From assembly GCA_002284615.2 (NCBI GenBank), contig MU069504.1, positions 457,119-490,901 of the forward strand: DNA of 33,783 nt, read 5' to 3'. Source of the DNA: Dunaliella salina (Eukaryota; Chlorophyta; Chlorophyceae; Chlamydomonadales; Dunaliellaceae). Both the position numbers and the translations under genes were made by a program. Below, in pieces: positions 17,901 to 28,239 of this stretch; positions within the stretch are counted from its first letter, which is position 1; each line of letters starts with the position of its first letter. A model generated the notes under the pieces. That model searched no databases and had not been told where the DNA came from. It saw nothing but the letters and a program-made list of their open reading frames with translations.

Positions 17901-18499
17901 TCATATGCATGGTATGCCTGCTCCAGATGAAATGGAGTTACCGGATGCAGCTGCATTATACCCTACAAGGTTTACAAGCTTTACAATAGACTGTGAAGCC
18001 TTCAGCCATTCAGTCTGGCTGCTCAGCTTATGAAACCAGAAGTCTGCAGTATACTGAAGTAGGACATGAAAGGCACTGCCATCACACAAGTTGACTCCAG
18101 ATAGCAGGTGAAAAAAAATGACAGCACCAACTCTAAGAGCGCAATGGAGAGTTTTAAGAGATAAAAAGTGAGGACTGTCCAAAGGCAGCATGCAACTAAG
18201 AGTACAGAGGTGCATGACACAGTATAGGGGTGAACATGCGAATTGAGGTACACCATGTGGATACCTTCTGACTGAAGAAAACTGAAAGCTGCATTCAAGC
18301 AAGGACGGCACAAGGTCCAGCCATGAGAGTCCTCTAAGCTTTCCCGCAAAAAACTTAAGTGATGCTCCCATCCCAGCCACTTGTACACAGTCTTTGCCTG
18401 CTCACTTTCCCAGCCCACTCCAAGCCCGAAGGTACACCATATAGCACACTCAGCATGGCCTATCCACCCTTGCAGTCTCAATTGAGTCCTTAGCCGCAT
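17901..18499 (-). other. Two overlapping unidentified minus-strand ORFs
   Basis: ORFs of 158 and 159 residues (18499-18023 and 18380-17901) overlap in different frames. Contents include WIGHAECAIWCTFGLGVGWE in the first and LSGVNLCDGSAFHVLLQY in the second, which look more protein-like than neighbouring frames. I do not recognise a family. They might be exons or a frameshifted remnant of one gene. Confidence 0.3.
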
Positions 18500-18669
18500 G
18501 CTCTTAGTATGGTTTCCAAGTAATGAGCTTGTTCATAGTTTGCTCAGCTCTCAGTACCCTCCTCCCCAGTCCCAGGCCTCAAGTGTAACCCGCTTGAGCA
18601 GCTCACCACTATCCAGTCAACTGTTCCGATGACTTCACTTTACGGCCTCAGGTCCCGGAATCTGGGGGG

Positions 18670-18836
18670 AAATGGGTTCGCCACTGCCTGCACTTCACAC
18701 ACGCATTTCACACACGTGCGTGAGCTCACACCGTGCAAAGGCTATCAATCCCAAGGCCTCCCCTTGTTTTGATACAATCGCTGCCCTTCTTATAAGATAT
18801 GCTGAAAAGAGAGTCCCTGCAGTGAATGGTATAGGT
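18670..18836 (+). pseudogene. L1-like LINE, piece 1 of 4 (before RT core)
   Basis: The frame reads NPKASPCFDTIAALLIRYAE then KRVPAVNGIG and breaks at the 3' tail of element A. This is the segment just before the RT fingers in L1-like ORF2 proteins (P-x-A-S-P-G-F-D). The coding sequence resumes 3.7 kb further on at 22510 with RIKVLAPYVAGLF. The left boundary is not defined. Confidence 0.75.
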
Positions 18837-18960
18837 GAAAGGAAAGAAAAGAAGAAGAAAAACTACGTAGGCAGAGAAGCTCTCCCTACATCAATTAAGG
18901 AAGAGGAGACACATTGGCTCAAAAGAGAGCCGTGTGCCCCCTCCACCACAAGGTAAGAAA
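18837..18960 (-). other. Element A 3' tail
   Basis: On the minus strand the 3' end runs through gtgaagg-like UTR sequence to ctgcctacgtagtttttctt and a CTTTT/CTTTC-rich tail. The same ending occurs in fragment C and, more diverged, in B. Confidence 0.8.
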
Positions 18961-19139
18961 AAAAGAATGCTAATGTGGATCAGGAGGGTTACTAGAAGCA
19001 CCTGGCTCAAGAGCCTGGCTGCGGGGAGTATCCTGGTTTTCAATAGCACGGCGTGTGGTGACTAGTTTGTGGGCATATTGGACAGAATGGGCATGCAGTT
19101 GTTGAGCAAGCTTCATGCACGCTGGTGATCCAATCCTAG

Positions 19140-19729
19140 TTGTTTCAATTGCTTCAGGGTATGCTCAGTGTAAATAGTTCCACCTACACCCAGGAGAATT
19201 ATGTACATCATGATGGCGTTCATTTGCATCAAGTTCATGGGGTTGCCTCATGCGGCTAGTTCTGGTGGTCCTCCGTGAGGAGCTGTGCAAAGTGTGGTGA
19301 TGGGACTGGGCAGGAGAAGCATTGTTAGAAGTATGTTTGGCATTAAAAGGGGTGATCAAAACAGCATCTGGTCGACTGGANTTGAGTCTTTTCCTCTCTG
19401 GAAGGTTATGAAGGAAAAAGTAAGCAGGTAAAGTTCTGTTTGAGGCGTGTGTAGGGAGTTGGAGGTTGTGTTGAGCAAGCTTAAATTCGCTTCCTATGTC
19501 TGTGTAGACCAGGCCTGCCCCTCCAGGGCATTTGCTGAGGGCTTTTGTATCAATTCTGCCTGCAATGTTATGGCACTCAGTTTTCATGTTGGACATGATA
19601 TGGTTTTGGCAGCCTGAAAGCATGTGTAGTGCGCTGTCCAAGTGATGGCAGCCTGGGAGGGGGCAAGATGGATCAGTTGACCTTTTAAAACGTACTGCGT
19701 GTTCTTGGTTGTAGAGGGTGCACATGGGC
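19140..19729 (-). pseudogene. Element A zinc knuckle and endonuclease remnant
   Basis: The peptide has RFKRSTDPSCPLPGCHHLDS followed by ALHMLSGC, a C...C-x7-H-x4-C knuckle, and then NRTLPAYFF and SRPDAVLITP. The RPD motif is kept, but the E-V-K segment present in element B is missing or destroyed. One base at 19381 is N. Downstream in another frame HAHSVQYAHKLVTTRRAIEN matches the C-terminus of B. Confidence 0.7.
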
Positions 19730-20480
19730 AGTACTGCAGGACGGTACGCTTCATGGGTACAGGAATGTTGGGCATATTTCTGAAGGCATTGCTGACTTTT
19801 TTATTTACTTGCAGTAATAAGTTTCGATAGTAAGAGCAGTAGCATGTTTTGGCATTGGCATATCCAAGCTTGTGTTTAGAATGCATGTGGGATTTGAGGG
19901 CATCTTGAAGGTTGGGTAAATAGGTGAGCTTGTGGGCGGGTGGTGGACCCGCAGATGTGCCTGCAGCATGCACTCTTTCTTCTTTGGCTGACCAGAAAAT
20001 GTTTGTAAATGGATTTCCACCAGGACCTGCACGAGGAATCTCAGTGTCTGCCACGCAGGCCTGGGCTTGCTTTGCCTGATGCTTTGCAATGACATCTGCA
20101 CATTCATTTCCAGCAATGCCAGCATGGGATTTCACCTTGTAAATTCGAATTTTGGTATGGACGTCTCCTTGGATATGCCTCAGGTGTTTCTCAGGGTAAA
20201 GAAGTTGTTTACATTTGTTCAAGAGGGGTGAGGCTGTCTGATGCAATGTCTGCATGTTTGCTAATGGTAGCAGCTGCAAATGCTGCCAATTCATTCTAGT
20301 GATGTTTTTAGTAATCCCAGCACCGTTTGGTTCTACAAAGTTCATGCTGTCTGTGGACAGGCATTAGACACCTGCTCTAATTTCTTGCTTACCGTTATGG
20401 ATAAGGCAACCATCTGTGTATGCCCATGTTCTCCAATCAGCAACTTTGAGAGTTAGAATAGCACTGGATTGGCTGGGCAT
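19730..20480 (-). pseudogene. Element A RNase H domain
   Basis: The minus frames give WAYTDGCLIHNGKQEIRAGV (first catalytic Asp in TDG), then FVEPNGAGITKNITRMN and IRIYKVKSHAGIAGNECADV with IAKH. The last is the RNase H motif K-x-H-x-G-x-x-GN-x-x-AD, with its final Asp. The frame is interrupted by a stop between the two halves near 20364, and the region carrying the second catalytic acid (AEL in B) is altered. Confidence 0.78.
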
Positions 20481-21889
20481 CAAGTTTGTTTCTTGCACGA
20501 TCATGTGTGGGTTTCTAGGGTGTTTGGAGGCATGTTGTTTGTCAAATGGGAGGCGTTCCAGTTTATTGAAACCTGGCACGTGAGCATGCATGGGATTTAG
20601 GACAGGGTGGCTGCTGACATTCGCCAGCTTCCACTGTGTGGCTTCTTTCAAATCTCTTTTCAGGCCCTGTAGCCAGTCTTTGTTACGGTTGTTGAGATGA
20701 ATTCGAGCTGCAGCGTTCCAAACAGCAAAGATACGAAGGTCCCAGGTATGCTGAGGTAAAAGTATTTCTTAATTAGGGCAGGATTGAGGGGGCACTGTAA
20801 CCAAATTTTTTGTGAGGTATGGTGCCGAGGTCGTAACAGAGGTGGGGGTAAGCAGTGAGAAGTTTGGAGTAGGGGTTGGTTATCGTGCCCTTATTCCAAG
20901 CCTGAAGGAACATGAATGTAGCAGTGGCTTCTGCGTTGAGAATGGCATGTTGCAAAGCTTGGGCCATGATTCCTTCGTCATAAATGGGATAGCAGACAGA
21001 GAAGCCTGAGAATTTGGATGAGAAGGCATTATGTATGGCGTCAAAAAGAGTGTCTTGTGAGTGCGCGTTCCAATAATTCTGGTGTTGTGGGTTGTGGTCT
21101 AGTGGGGGGGCCATTTTTTCTTGGGTTACCAAAGCCCATTTTTGGAGGGCAGTATGGATGGTGAATTGGAATGGCTCGTGAAAAAGAGTCTTTGATCTCC
21201 TTGCTAGATTACTTTCTTTCGAGCATGGATTTGCAAGAAAGGAGCCTTGCAGCTCAGTAGCAAAGCTGCCATGAGCTGGTGTCATTTTCTCGTGTATATA
21301 CATATATGCTAGCAAGCTTGGCCCCACAAAAAGCCCAGTAGAGGATTTGGAAGCGGTTTGGGGATATCATACCAACACATTTGCCTTGCATATTGTGCAT
21401 GCAAGCCATGTGCGCCGTGTATATTTCTGGGAGAATGAGGGGGGAAGGAGTAGGGGTCAATGTCTGTGGGATCCTGTGTCTGATGATGCTAGATGATAGG
21501 GTTGCTGGTCCGTGTACTTCACGAGGTCAACCTCGCACAGCCAATATTCGCTTGAGCCTGTAGATTTTATGTCTGCTTGTGGGTTAGTGGGTTTTGTATC
21601 AAATGTGATGTTGTTGCGCAATTCTGTGTCCATTTTCTGCCATACATTGGTTTCATTAGGTTTTTCAAAGCCCTATCTTTCAAGATTTGAGAGGGTAGAA
21701 CCTGCTGTGGATGTTGAGAGATTGGGCCCGCTCTGTTGTGCTTCAAACTTAAGCAAGCACTCTTTGAATTTAGGCCAAGCCTCCTGTAAATCCTCTGATT
21801 CCCGGGAGGGCTTCCAAGCGGCCCTCCTGAGTTCTTGTTTAGTCTGCCGCTCTCTTCCAACTTTTTAGGTATCATTTAGGTTTGCCCAG

Positions 21890-22170
21890 GCAGGACATGC
21901 CCATGTGTAAGCTGTTGCAATTTCTTGTCTTTGCTCATAATAGTAGCATCCGAGCTCCTTCATGCACTCCCATTGGTACGTCCGGTGGCACACATCACAA
22001 ACATACATATCAGGAAGTGGATGCTCCAAGGTTCCGGTTTCATAACTTTTGTAGTAATTGCATGTTTGGCAGCAGGCACACTTAATATCAGTGCAAGCAG
22101 CTGGTGAGACATCTTGAGGCACAAGCTTAGATTGTTTGAAAAGTGGCAGGGCCCATTTTTCAATGATCAT
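21890..22170 (-). pseudogene. Element A PHD-finger region, two ligands lost
   Basis: The peptide CACCQTC..., then YVCDVCHRTYQWEC... and WACPAW aligns with the complete C4HC3 finger of element B. The zinc-binding His is Gln (TYQWEC) and the last Cys is Trp (CPAW). The start IIEKWALP matches TIEKWALP in B. Confidence 0.75.
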
Positions 22171-22509
22171 AGGTGCGTAATTGGTGTGCTATTGCACTTG
22201 GAGGTGTGCGGGGGAGCTTGATTATTCTTTCTTGTTACCCACAGAAATTCTCCAATCGTCTATGTAAGTAATATCCAAATCATGGTTGAAGACAGAACTG
22301 ATAGCATGGCTAGCAGTAGTCTCTTTAGCATGTTTCTCAGCTGTGTTTCTCCTATAATTCCAGACTTTGGGGCTTTGGGAAAGCGAGCTTAGAGAGTGGA
22401 TAGCTTGGGAAATGATCTCTCTGTCTGTATGGAGCAATTGCTGCCTCTTCTTTCTGGGTCTGTTTGTTTGAGTATCTAGGCTTTGCGGAGTATGAGTTTG
22501 TGAACAGGT

Positions 22510-22765
22510 AGGATCAAAGTTTTGGCACCATATGTTGCTGGCTTGTTTGCTGCCATGATGGAGAAGGCTGAGATCCCTGCATGTTGGAAAGCAGCAAAGC
22601 TTACTCCCTTACATAAAAAGGGATCTCTGCTAGACCCTGTAAACTACCGCATGCTTGCTGCGACATCATGTACAGGATCTACGCGAATGTGCTTTGCGAT
22701 GTAGATACAAGGTGGTGCAGAGAGAAAACAAAATTCAGATACACAATATGGCTTTTACCCAGGCC
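22510..22765 (+). pseudogene. L1-like LINE, piece 2 of 4 (RT fingers)
   Basis: The frame reads RIKVLAPYVAGLFAAMMEKA, IPACWKAAKLTPLHKKG and NYRMLA, typical of the first RT blocks of plant and algal L1-like elements. A shift follows, and then TQYGFYPG, where the sequence stops at the tail of element B. The next residues, RNTLQPI, are found at 30857, 8.1 kb away. Confidence 0.87.
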
Positions 22766-22891
22766 AAAAAGAAAAGAAAAGAAAAACTACGCAGGCAGTG
22801 AAAACACTCCCCACATTGATGAAGGAAAAGGGGATACCTAGGGCCAAGGCACCGTGTATCCTCTTCACCAAGAGAAAGCAGAAGCAAGAAG

Positions 22892-23160
22892 TCAGTGGGG
22901 ATCAGGTGGGTTACTAGCAGTAACCCGTGCCTGACCTAGTTGAAAGTTGAAAGAGTTTTTCTCAAGAGCGCATCTGGTGCTAGCAAGTTTGTAAGCATAC
23001 AGGACAGAATGAGCATGAAGCTTCAGGACATGCTTGGTGGCCTTGAAAGTGTCAAGACCAAACCCCCTGCAGAGGCTCCAATGTGTGTGGGGTGTAGATG
23101 ACTCCTCCCACACCTAGCAGGATAGTATGGAGGGTGATTGAGCTGAAGCCCTAGAAAGAT
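22892..23160 (-). pseudogene. Element B conserved C-terminal region
   Basis: The frame has FGLDTFKATKHVLKLHAHSV, then LYAYKLASTRCALEKN and ends SNPPDPH with a stop at 22892. Element A has the matching KLAQQLHAHSVQYAHKLVTT, ending in a SNPPDPH-like tail, so this tail is conserved across the group. No function is known to me. Confidence 0.7.
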
Positions 23161-23199
23161 GACGGCAAAGGTCGCGGTGCTGCTGCTTGGAGGCCTCAA

Positions 23200-23740
23200 G
23201 CTAGCTGCTGGGCCGGGTGTCCTCACAGTATTTGACTTCTACAAGGTGGATGTGTCGCTGATCTGGGTGGAGCTGACTGGGGTCACGAGCCTTGAGTATG
23301 GGTGGAGTGGCTGTGGCTGGCGCTGAGTCCTCCCTGTTCACCCTGCGCCCCCCTGCACTTCTCAATTCATAACGAGGATTAGACCTTGGCGCCCTTTTCA
23401 GAGGAACAACTAATAGGGCATCAGGCCGGCTGGAAGTGCCACTTCCAGCCGGGTCAGTGAGCCTATCCTTATCAGGGAAGCGGCGCGGGAAAAATATACT
23501 TGGGAAGGGTCCTATTAGTAGCATTTTCTGGGATCTGCAGGTCTTGCAAGGCAAGACGGTCTGCACTGCCAGTGTCCATGGAGAAAATACCTGCCCCAAG
23601 AGGGCCTTTGCTGATGGCTTTCAGGAGGATTCTGCTGACAATATTATGTTGCTGAGTTACCATACCAGACATGGCAGAATTTTTGCATCCTGATAAGATG
23701 TGAAGGGCAGTGTCAAGTTCCCCACAGAGGGGGCATTGTG
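23200..23740 (-). pseudogene. Element B zinc knuckle and PD-(D/E)XK-like endonuclease
   Basis: The frame ending at 23472 has CPLCGELDTALHILSGC, which is C-x2-C-x7-H-x4-C, the knuckle that precedes the restriction-like endonuclease in R2-type elements. After a frameshift near 23480 the next frame has SSRPDALLVVP and, 60 residues on, HLVEVKYCEDTRP, giving RPD...E-V-K. The spacer is long and low in complexity. The frame then stops at 23201. Confidence 0.75.
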
Positions 23741-24049
23741 GGCTGGTGGAAATTTTGAAGCGCACCACGTGTTTTTGATTGAAGAGGGTACCTGTTCGGT
23801 ATTTAAAATTGTTTTGCCTCATTTTGAAAGAGAGTGTTGACATGGTCCAGAATGCATTGCTGATATTTTCATGGATGTTGGAGAGTAGACTTTGATAGGA
23901 AGAGTAGTACCCTGTATTGGTGTTGGCCTTTCCACGTCTGTGTTTTGAGTGCTTGTTTCCGTAAGGCATCATGGAGGTTGGAGGAGTGTTTGAGCTTTAT
24001 GGCAGGTGGGTTCAGACGTCTAGACGCATTTGCATGAGCGCGGGAAGTT

Positions 24050-24880
24050 TCCTCAAAGGCAAGCCAGGTGGTGTCATGAAAAGGATTGCCTTCAAGGCTT
24101 CCACATGGGAAGGTAGTGTCTGCGTCATTTTTCTGAATGGCCTCATGCTTAGCAATGGCATCTGCGCATTTGTTGCCAACAATTTCAGCATGAGAAAAGA
24201 AAGAAAGAAAAGAAAAAGAAAAAACTACGTAGGCAGAGAAGCTCTCCCTACATTAATTAAGGAAGAGGAGGCACATAGGCTCAAAAAAGAGCCGTGTGCC
24301 CCCTCCACCACAAGGTATGAAAAAGAGAATGCTAATGTGGATCTGGAGGGTTACTAGAAGCACCTGGCTCAAGAGCCTGGCTGTGAGGAGTATTCTTGTT
24401 TTCAATAGCGCGGCGGATGGTGACTAGCTTGTGGGCATGTTGAGCAGAATGGGCATGAAGTTGTTGAGCAAGCTTCGTGGCACACTGGTGATCCAATCCT
24501 AGTTGTTTGAATTGCGCATTGAGATTTAACCTTGAAGAAATGGATAGGGGTAGGTGACTTGCGCATGAGTTGTATGATTATCTTGGGGATGTGGCTCTGG
24601 ACGTGCTGGTGATGAAGTTCTGGGTAGAGAATTTCCTTTCTGATCTGTTCTAGAGAGCAGAGGCTGTCAGTGGCAATGCAACAATATCCTAGGAGAATGG
24701 CTGCTGCTATTGCCGCCAGTTCGGCTCTAGTGATGGTATGAGTGATTCCTGCTCCATTCGGTTGGACATGCTTGGTGCTGTTACTGGCGGGGTGGTAGAC
24801 CCCTGCACTAACCACTCGTTTACCATTGTGTACATGGCAGCTGCCGTCCCTGTATGCCCACCCTCTCCAGTTTTCAACTT
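24050..24880 (-). pseudogene. Element B RNase H, split by fragment C
   Basis: The minus strand gives WAYRDGSCHVHNG (first Asp), QPNGAGITHTITRAELAAIA (Glu) and CIATDSLCSLEQI (Asp), then FFKVKS. Fragment C follows, and the domain resumes with AEIVGNKCADAIAKHEA (final Asp). All four acidic positions survive, so the insertion is probably what ended this domain. Confidence 0.85.
24196..24516 (-). mobile_element. Fragment C: 5'-truncated 3' end of an element-A-type copy
   Basis: This 321-bp piece matches 18840-19140 of element A closely (for example actacgtaggcagagaagct, ggctcaagagcctggctg and ggtgatccaatcctagttgt). It lies inside the RNase H of B. The flanks are catgaga (24189-24195) and cattgaga (24517-24524), a short target duplication with one extra T. 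Its tail is (CTTT)n/(CTTTT)n like that of A. Confidence 0.85.
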
Positions 24881-26316
24881 TGTGTACCAGAGAAGGGCTG
24901 GATGATGTGAGCGGTGAGAAAGTTTGTTGGCTTTATGTGGTACTGTGAGAGGTTTGTTGGTGTGCAGAAGGTAGCTTTTCAAATTTATTGAAGCCAGTTT
25001 CAATTTCTGGGTGTCTTGGACTAAGGACTGTGTTGATGTTAATGTTTCTTTCCAGCCATCTTGCTTCACGGATGTCTTGTTTCAGGCCTGTGAGCCAATT
25101 TGAATCATTTTCATTGAGGCGGACACTTGCAGCGTTGTTCCAAACAGCAATTATTTTAGGCTCCAGGAGTGGCATGGAAGCTCAATTTCTTGGCTTAGCC
25201 AGAGTGGGGGTTGGCACAGTTGAGTCTTGCTGAGGGTATGGTTCCCAATGTGAGACAGAAGTGAGGGTAGGCATTCAGGAGTTTAGAGTATGGATTTGTG
25301 CTCATAGGGCCTCCCCAGCTTGGTAAGAGCATGAAAGTTGCTGTGGCATGGCTTTGTTGCACTGCTTGGCAAGGCAGGAAAAATGGCATGTTTGAGAGTA
25401 AGGTACATCACATGGTCATCGTAAATTGGGTGGCATATTGAAAATCCTGAGAATTTGGAAGAGAGGCTGTTATGGATTGCTCCAAATACCCTATCTCGAG
25501 GGTGTTCACTCCAGTAGTTGAGGTGGCAGGGGTTGTAGTCTATGGGAGAAGCCATTTTTTCCTGTGTTACGAGAGCCCATTTTTGCATCGCAGTGTGGAT
25601 ATGATTTAGTAGGATGCTCATTTATGAATCCTTTAACTCCTTACTTTGTTGCATTTTGTTATTGAGGGTTGAGCGTGAGAAAAGACCCTCGAGCTTGGAG
25701 GCGAAGCTTTGGGGTGGAGGTTGGATTGTGTTGTGGATCCCATTAACTCTGGCTCTGTTGAATGCAGTGTGGAGGATATTGATGCGCTTTGGGATTAGCA
25801 TTCCTTTGCATTTTCCATCTGTGCCATAAATGCATGCCACTTGTTTAGAATAGACTTGTGGTAGCACTAGTGGTGGTATAGATGTCATGGAAAAGGAGTG
25901 GGTAGCATCTGCTCTGGGGTAGGGACCTGTTGTATTGCTTAGCTTTGGCCTAATGAGTTCAACTGCTGTGATCCAGAATTCACAGCGGCCAGTTCCATTA
26001 ATGTCTGCTTGGGGGTTTGTGGGATTCATGTCAAAGGTGGCCTTGTTGCGGAGTTCCCTGTCTAATTTCCAAGTGTTTGTCTTGTCTGAGTTTTCAAATC
26101 CCTGCCTTTCAAGGTTGTCTAGCTCAGAGTCAGCAGCTGGAGTGGAGTGGTCTGGTTCATCTTTGCAGGCCTCAAATTGAAGGATGCATTGCTGAAAATT
26201 GGGCCAAGCTTCCCTGATGTCCTCAGGTTCCCAGCTTGGCTCCCAATCATGCGTACTAGTTTGTTGCAGAAAGAGTTTGATTCCCTTTCTAATTTCTCAT
26301 CTTTGCTGAGAGGTGT

Positions 26317-26511
26317 GCATGCAGGGCAGGCCCAATAAGTGCTGTTATCTATATCCTGTCTTTGTGCATCAGAGTAGCATCCGAGCTCCTTCGTGCAAGA
26401 CCAGTGGTAGGTTTGGTGGCAGGCATTGCAGATGTACATGTCAAGGTAGGGGGGCTCAGAGTTTATGGGCTCTTTGCTGCCATTGTAGTTGCAGATCTCA
26501 CAGCAGGAGCA
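26317..26511 (-). pseudogene. Element B PHD finger
   Basis: Residues 31-95 of the ORF starting at 26601 contain CEIC, YICNACHQTYHWSC and YWACPAC. The spacing is C-x2-C-x20-C-x2-C-x4-H-x2-C-x22-C-x2-C, an intact C4HC3 PHD consensus. Family knowledge: PHD fingers commonly bind histone H3 tails. In a retrotransposon one could guide integration or localise the protein to chromatin, which is inference. Confidence 0.82.
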
Positions 26512-27461
26512 CTCAATCTCAGCTTGGGCGGCAGGTTTGGTATTGACAGGTGTGAACCCAGCGCGTTTGAACATTGGGAGAGCCCATTTTTCTATGGTCA
26601 TGGACGCGAAATGGGTCAGGTATTGTTTCTGGTGCTTGGGAGGCTCATTGTTCCTGTCTCTTTTCTTGGCTACCTCTTTTCTTGGCTATATTGATCCTCC
26701 AATCACTGATATGTGTGATATCATTGAGGTCATAGTTGTACATAATATAAATTGCGTCTAGATGGATCGTTTCCTCTATTAGTTTTATCAATTTATTTTT
26801 CTTGTAGTGCCAGAGCTCTGTGTTTTGGGCTGTTTGGCCCAGTGGAGAGATACTAGGGATGGAGAGGTTTGCATTAGGTTCAAGAAGCTAAAATCTCCCC
26901 TTTGTTTTCTGTCGGCTATTTTGTGTGCCTTGGCTAGAGGAAGTGGGAGTCACGGTGAGAGGCTTGGAGGGGGAGCTTGGTTGATGGTGAGGGGGGGTAG
27001 GTTCTCGCTTTGGTGTTGTAAGGCCGGGGGATTGGTTGTTGTTTGGTTACAGATGCTCTGTGTGTGGAGGGAGCTTGATTGCAACTTTGGTCGCGTGTGC
27101 TTGCTGGGTGGCTTGTTGGGGGGAGACACAGCCTGTGGGTCACATCTGTGTGGGGCACCAGGATGGTTAGGTTGAGTGGTGGGGAGTGTAAGATTGGCAG
27201 AGGCGGCTCTTTTCCCGATGGAGGTGGCGGTTGAAGGACTTTCCTGGGTGCAAAGGGGTATCGTTGGTGTTATATTGCGTGCTTGCGTGGGTGTGGTGGC
27301 AGAGTATGGGATCTCTGTGGTTCCTTGATGTATTTCCTGAGTGGGGAGCAGTAAATAGTTTTGAGTTGTGTTTTGTACTAAGGAGGTTGCTCCTGTGGTT
27401 ATACTGGTTGTTTGTTTGCTTTCAGATCGAGTCCATTTGCCAAGTGGTTCTTCTGTTGGAT

Positions 27462-27944
27462 TTATGGTACTTGAGATAGTGTATTCAGTGGTACAGCTTG
27501 GGTGGGAGGCACATCATGTTCGTTGGCGGCTCCCTGAGGATTATTGTCAGCATTGTTGGGGCTTTTTTGGGTTGTGGTTCCTTGTACGTTCTCTTGTGTG
27601 GTATCCTGAGTGTTTCCAGGGTTCGTGCTGGCCTCTACTGAAGGTGTGGTGGAGGTCCCTTGCGTGCTGTGAGAAGTGGTGGTCAGGCAATTGGTGCTCT
27701 GGGAAGTGATGTTTAAGGAGGCAGTGTTTAGGGAGGTGGTGTTCAGGGAGGTTGTCTCTTTTGTGTTTAAGGAGGTGGTGGATTGATTGGTCTTTATTTC
27801 TGCTGGGTTGGCCTCTTGATTCTGTGTTGCTTTGTTAGGGTTTTGGATGGGGGCAGTGTTTGGAGTATTTGTCAGATGGATGCGGCGGCCTGTAAGCGTG
27901 TGTGTGTGTGTAGTGGGTCCTGGACGGGGTTGTGTTGGGGGCAC
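27462..27944 (-). pseudogene. Element B Thr/Asn/Ser-rich linker
   Basis: This is a 160-residue low-complexity stretch with imperfect repeats of the kind TTSLNT, TTSLNTASLN. It separates the RT half from the PHD half. It could be a disordered tether or the point where two original ORFs meet. Confidence 0.7.
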
Positions 27945-28239
27945 TGGTTGTGTTGCGTGTGCAGTTAAGGGGATAGTTCCTGGGCATGGTGAGTTTGGAG
28001 GTGCATTCTTGACGTGTGTGTCTACCAGCTCGCTTATGTGGCTATTGTTGATTTGGCGGTACCTGGGGTGGGTGTAGCTGCAGTATTATTGTCTTTAAGA
28101 ATGTTATGTATGATGTCCTGGATTAATTCTGCACCGGGAAGTAGGTTGACTAAGGCTGCCAGTCTGTTTAGGGCTATTTTCCTTTTTTTGTAATTTTTGA
28201 GTGCTTGTTCTTGAGTTGCACCACACTAGGGTTGTAAGG

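Larger units (their letters stand above)
18837..22505 (-). mobile_element. Element A: 5'-truncated REL/PHD/RNase H retrotransposon
   Basis: The element lies between two pieces of the + strand LINE, flanked by a short direct repeat AGGT (18833-18836 and 22506-22509). On the minus strand it has, in order, a segment related to element B before its PHD finger (22437-22222), a degraded PHD finger, a conserved region without named domain (21327-20773), RNase H, a zinc knuckle and an endonuclease remnant, and a 3' UTR ending in a CTTTT-rich tail. The RT is absent, so the copy is 5'-truncated. Several frameshifts break the frame. Confidence 0.82.
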
